The translations under genes and the position numbers were made by a program. The notes beneath the pieces are model-generated. The model did no database searches, had not been told where the DNA came from, and saw only the letters and a program-made list of their open reading frames with translations. From DASPKA01 sp035628335 (GTDB taxonomy: Bacteria; Patescibacteriota; Doudnabacteria; UBA920), in NCBI GenBank assembly GCA_035628335.1, contig DASPKA010000002.1:1-13286 (forward strand): a DNA stretch of 13,286 bases, read 5' to 3'. Each line of letters begins with the position of its first letter. Within the stretch, counting starts at the first letter, position 1. Positions 12,511 to 13,286 of the stretch are shown one piece after another.

Positions 12511-12705
12511 GTTTATACCTAGCTTAAGCTAAAATATGGCTACATATTATAGCCTTTGTCATCATACGAATGGTACCCACTCGCCTGTCAGTCAAAGACT
12601 ATAAAAGCCATGCACAAGCCTCTCTTCACCCTCTAAAACAACTATTAAAGAGCCTCTTCCTTGATTATATTACGCCTAATAAACATAGACGTCAAGAGCA
12701 ATTTT

Positions 12706-13041
12706 TTATTCCTCAAATTTCTTACCGGCCTTTAGGTGTATGTGCAAGTGAGGGATAGTCTGACCACCGTCTGAACCTACATTTATGGTGACTTTATACC
12801 CATTTTCCGCCACCCCGATAGCCTTTGCATGCGCTTTAACCAAAAGCAACAACCCTCCGAGTAAGTCTTTGTCCGCACTATCCGCCTGCGAGAGAGAGTC
12901 TAAATGTTTTTTTGGGATCACAAGCAGGTGAACAGGTGCCTTTGGGTACTTGTCTTTAATAATAATGAAACTATCGTCCTCAAAAACTTTATCCGAGGGC
13001 AAGGTTTTATTAACTATCAGACAAAATATACAATTTTCCAT
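12706..13041 (-). CDS. HIT family nucleotide phosphoramidase/hydrolase (HinT-like)
   Basis: A 111-aa protein with the histidine-triad motif H98-L-H100-I-H102-L near the C-terminus. The N-terminal CIFC (C4, C7) is the usual start of the zinc-bearing HinT/HIT branch, followed by DDSFIIIKDKYPKAPVHLLVIPKKH as in HinT. NVGSDGGQTIPHLHIHL matches the family line N-x-G-x-x-x-G-Q-x-x-x-H-x-H-x-H. Length is normal for the family. Such enzymes hydrolyse AMP-lysine or aminoacyl-AMP-type phosphoramidates in the cytosol. The gene follows hisS by 15 bp on the same strand, and removal of aminoacyl-adenylates would fit that pairing, though this is inference. Confidence 0.95.
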   Translation of the reverse strand: MENCIFCLIVNKTLPSDKVFEDDSFIIIKDKYPKAPVHLLVIPKKHLDSLSQADSADKDLLGGLLLLVKAHAKAIGVAENGYKVTINVGSDGGQTIPHLHIHLKAGKKFEE

Positions 13042-13056
13042 ATTTTAAAAAATAAA

Positions 13057-13286
13057 TTATTTTCCTAAACGTTTTTTAACTTCTTCTACTATGTTTTCGT
13101 AGTGGAACATTTCTTGCATGCCGCTTTTCACGTCTCGAAGAATGACCATATCATCTTGTGCTTCCTTTTGCCCCATGATTAATGCAACAGGCGCCTTATA
13201 GACCTCCGCAGCCTTAAGCTGGTTCTTTACACCTTCCGTACCGAAGTGGTTATAAACAGTAATGCCTGAAATAAGCAACTCACGGA
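13057..13286 (-). CDS. hisS: Histidine-tRNA ligase, C-terminal part (truncated by window edge)
   Basis: The frame runs off the right edge; 75 complete codons before the stop are visible. RELLISGITVYNHFG is followed by EGVKNQLKAAEVYKAPVALIMGQKEAQDDMVILRDVKSGMQE and ends in a helix, VEEVKKRLGK. This is the anticodon-binding domain of class II tRNA synthetases. The pattern K-x-Q-x-K-x-A-x-x-x-x-AP-x-x-x-x-MG-x-x-E is closest to HisRS, but ThrRS, ProRS and GlyRS share the fold, so the His assignment is not absolute. The HIT gene follows in what looks like an operon. Confidence 0.8.
   Translation of the reverse strand, partial: RELLISGITVYNHFGTEGVKNQLKAAEVYKAPVALIMGQKEAQDDMVILRDVKSGMQEMFHYENIVEEVKKRLGK

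Noticed and set aside
12570..12758. 62-codon plus-strand ORF between the HIT and carbonic-anhydrase-like genes
   Set aside because: No SD, weak promoter, and its last 53 bases overlap the conserved 3' end of the HIT gene in antisense. Composition is not decisive, so I left it out.
1..13286. CRISPR arrays, insertion sequences, integrase or attachment sites
   Set aside because: No regularly spaced repeats, transposase or integrase motifs, or target-site duplications were seen on either strand.

Overview
The window looks like a chromosomal segment of a Candidate Phyla Radiation (Patescibacteria, probably Parcubacteria-like) bacterium. The reasons are indirect: compact genes, moderate AT content, a TrpR/YerC-type regulator, a hisS-HIT gene pair, a membrane-anchored protein resembling CPR glycosidase-like proteins, and several start codons 5-11 nt behind a -10 box with no Shine-Dalgarno (SD) sequence. 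This placement is an inference; there is no rRNA or tRNA here to settle it.

Layout. 1-1071 (minus): a DMT/EamA permease and the truncated start of a membrane-anchored protein. 1138-1875 (plus): a membrane-anchored YceI-like protein. 1937-3991 (plus): a NUDIX hydrolase, an MFS transporter and a TrpR-family repressor. 4001-4223: a regulatory leader. 4245-6606: a 23-codon ORF, an unrecognised ATP-grasp-like protein and an M20 peptidase. 6611-7377: an endonuclease/exonuclease/phosphatase-family protein split by a -1 frameshift at an A7 run. 7469-9773: an FMN reductase and a KefB/CPA2-type antiporter. 9867-10034 (minus): an uncharacterised 55-aa gene behind an operator-like repeat. 10173-12460 (minus): a SulP anion transporter without STAS and an upstream protein with beta/zeta carbonic-anhydrase-like metal motifs. 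12706-13286 (minus): a HIT protein and the 3' end of hisS.

The most striking region is 3678-4300. The TrpR-like protein keeps the E. coli TrpR recognition-helix signature (ATVTRGS) and the positions of several corepressor-pocket residues. Just downstream a TTGACA-17-TATCAT promoter carries a perfect 38-bp palindrome with CTAG-TATA-CTAG at its centre, the same architecture as the E. coli trp operator. A 16/20 match to that core overlaps the -10 box and start codon of the repressor gene, which suggests autoregulation. The transcript then encodes an 18-aa leader peptide, MPNHVLKTNLVNLWWTLP, with tandem Trp codons. Its stop codon lies in the first of a series of mutually exclusive hairpins ending in two intrinsic terminators. 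The arms can pair 1:2, 3:4, 5:6 (termination) or 2:3, 4:5 (read-through), so one Trp-codon stall could disarm both terminators.

This is a complete trp-type repression-plus-attenuation control region, but it sits before a gene that is not a recognised tryptophan biosynthesis or transport gene: the ATP-grasp-like protein, followed by an M20 peptidase. I infer a tryptophan-responsive salvage, peptide or ligase function that has not been characterised. A second functional pairing is the carbonic-anhydrase-like protein with the SulP transporter, a plausible inorganic-carbon module.
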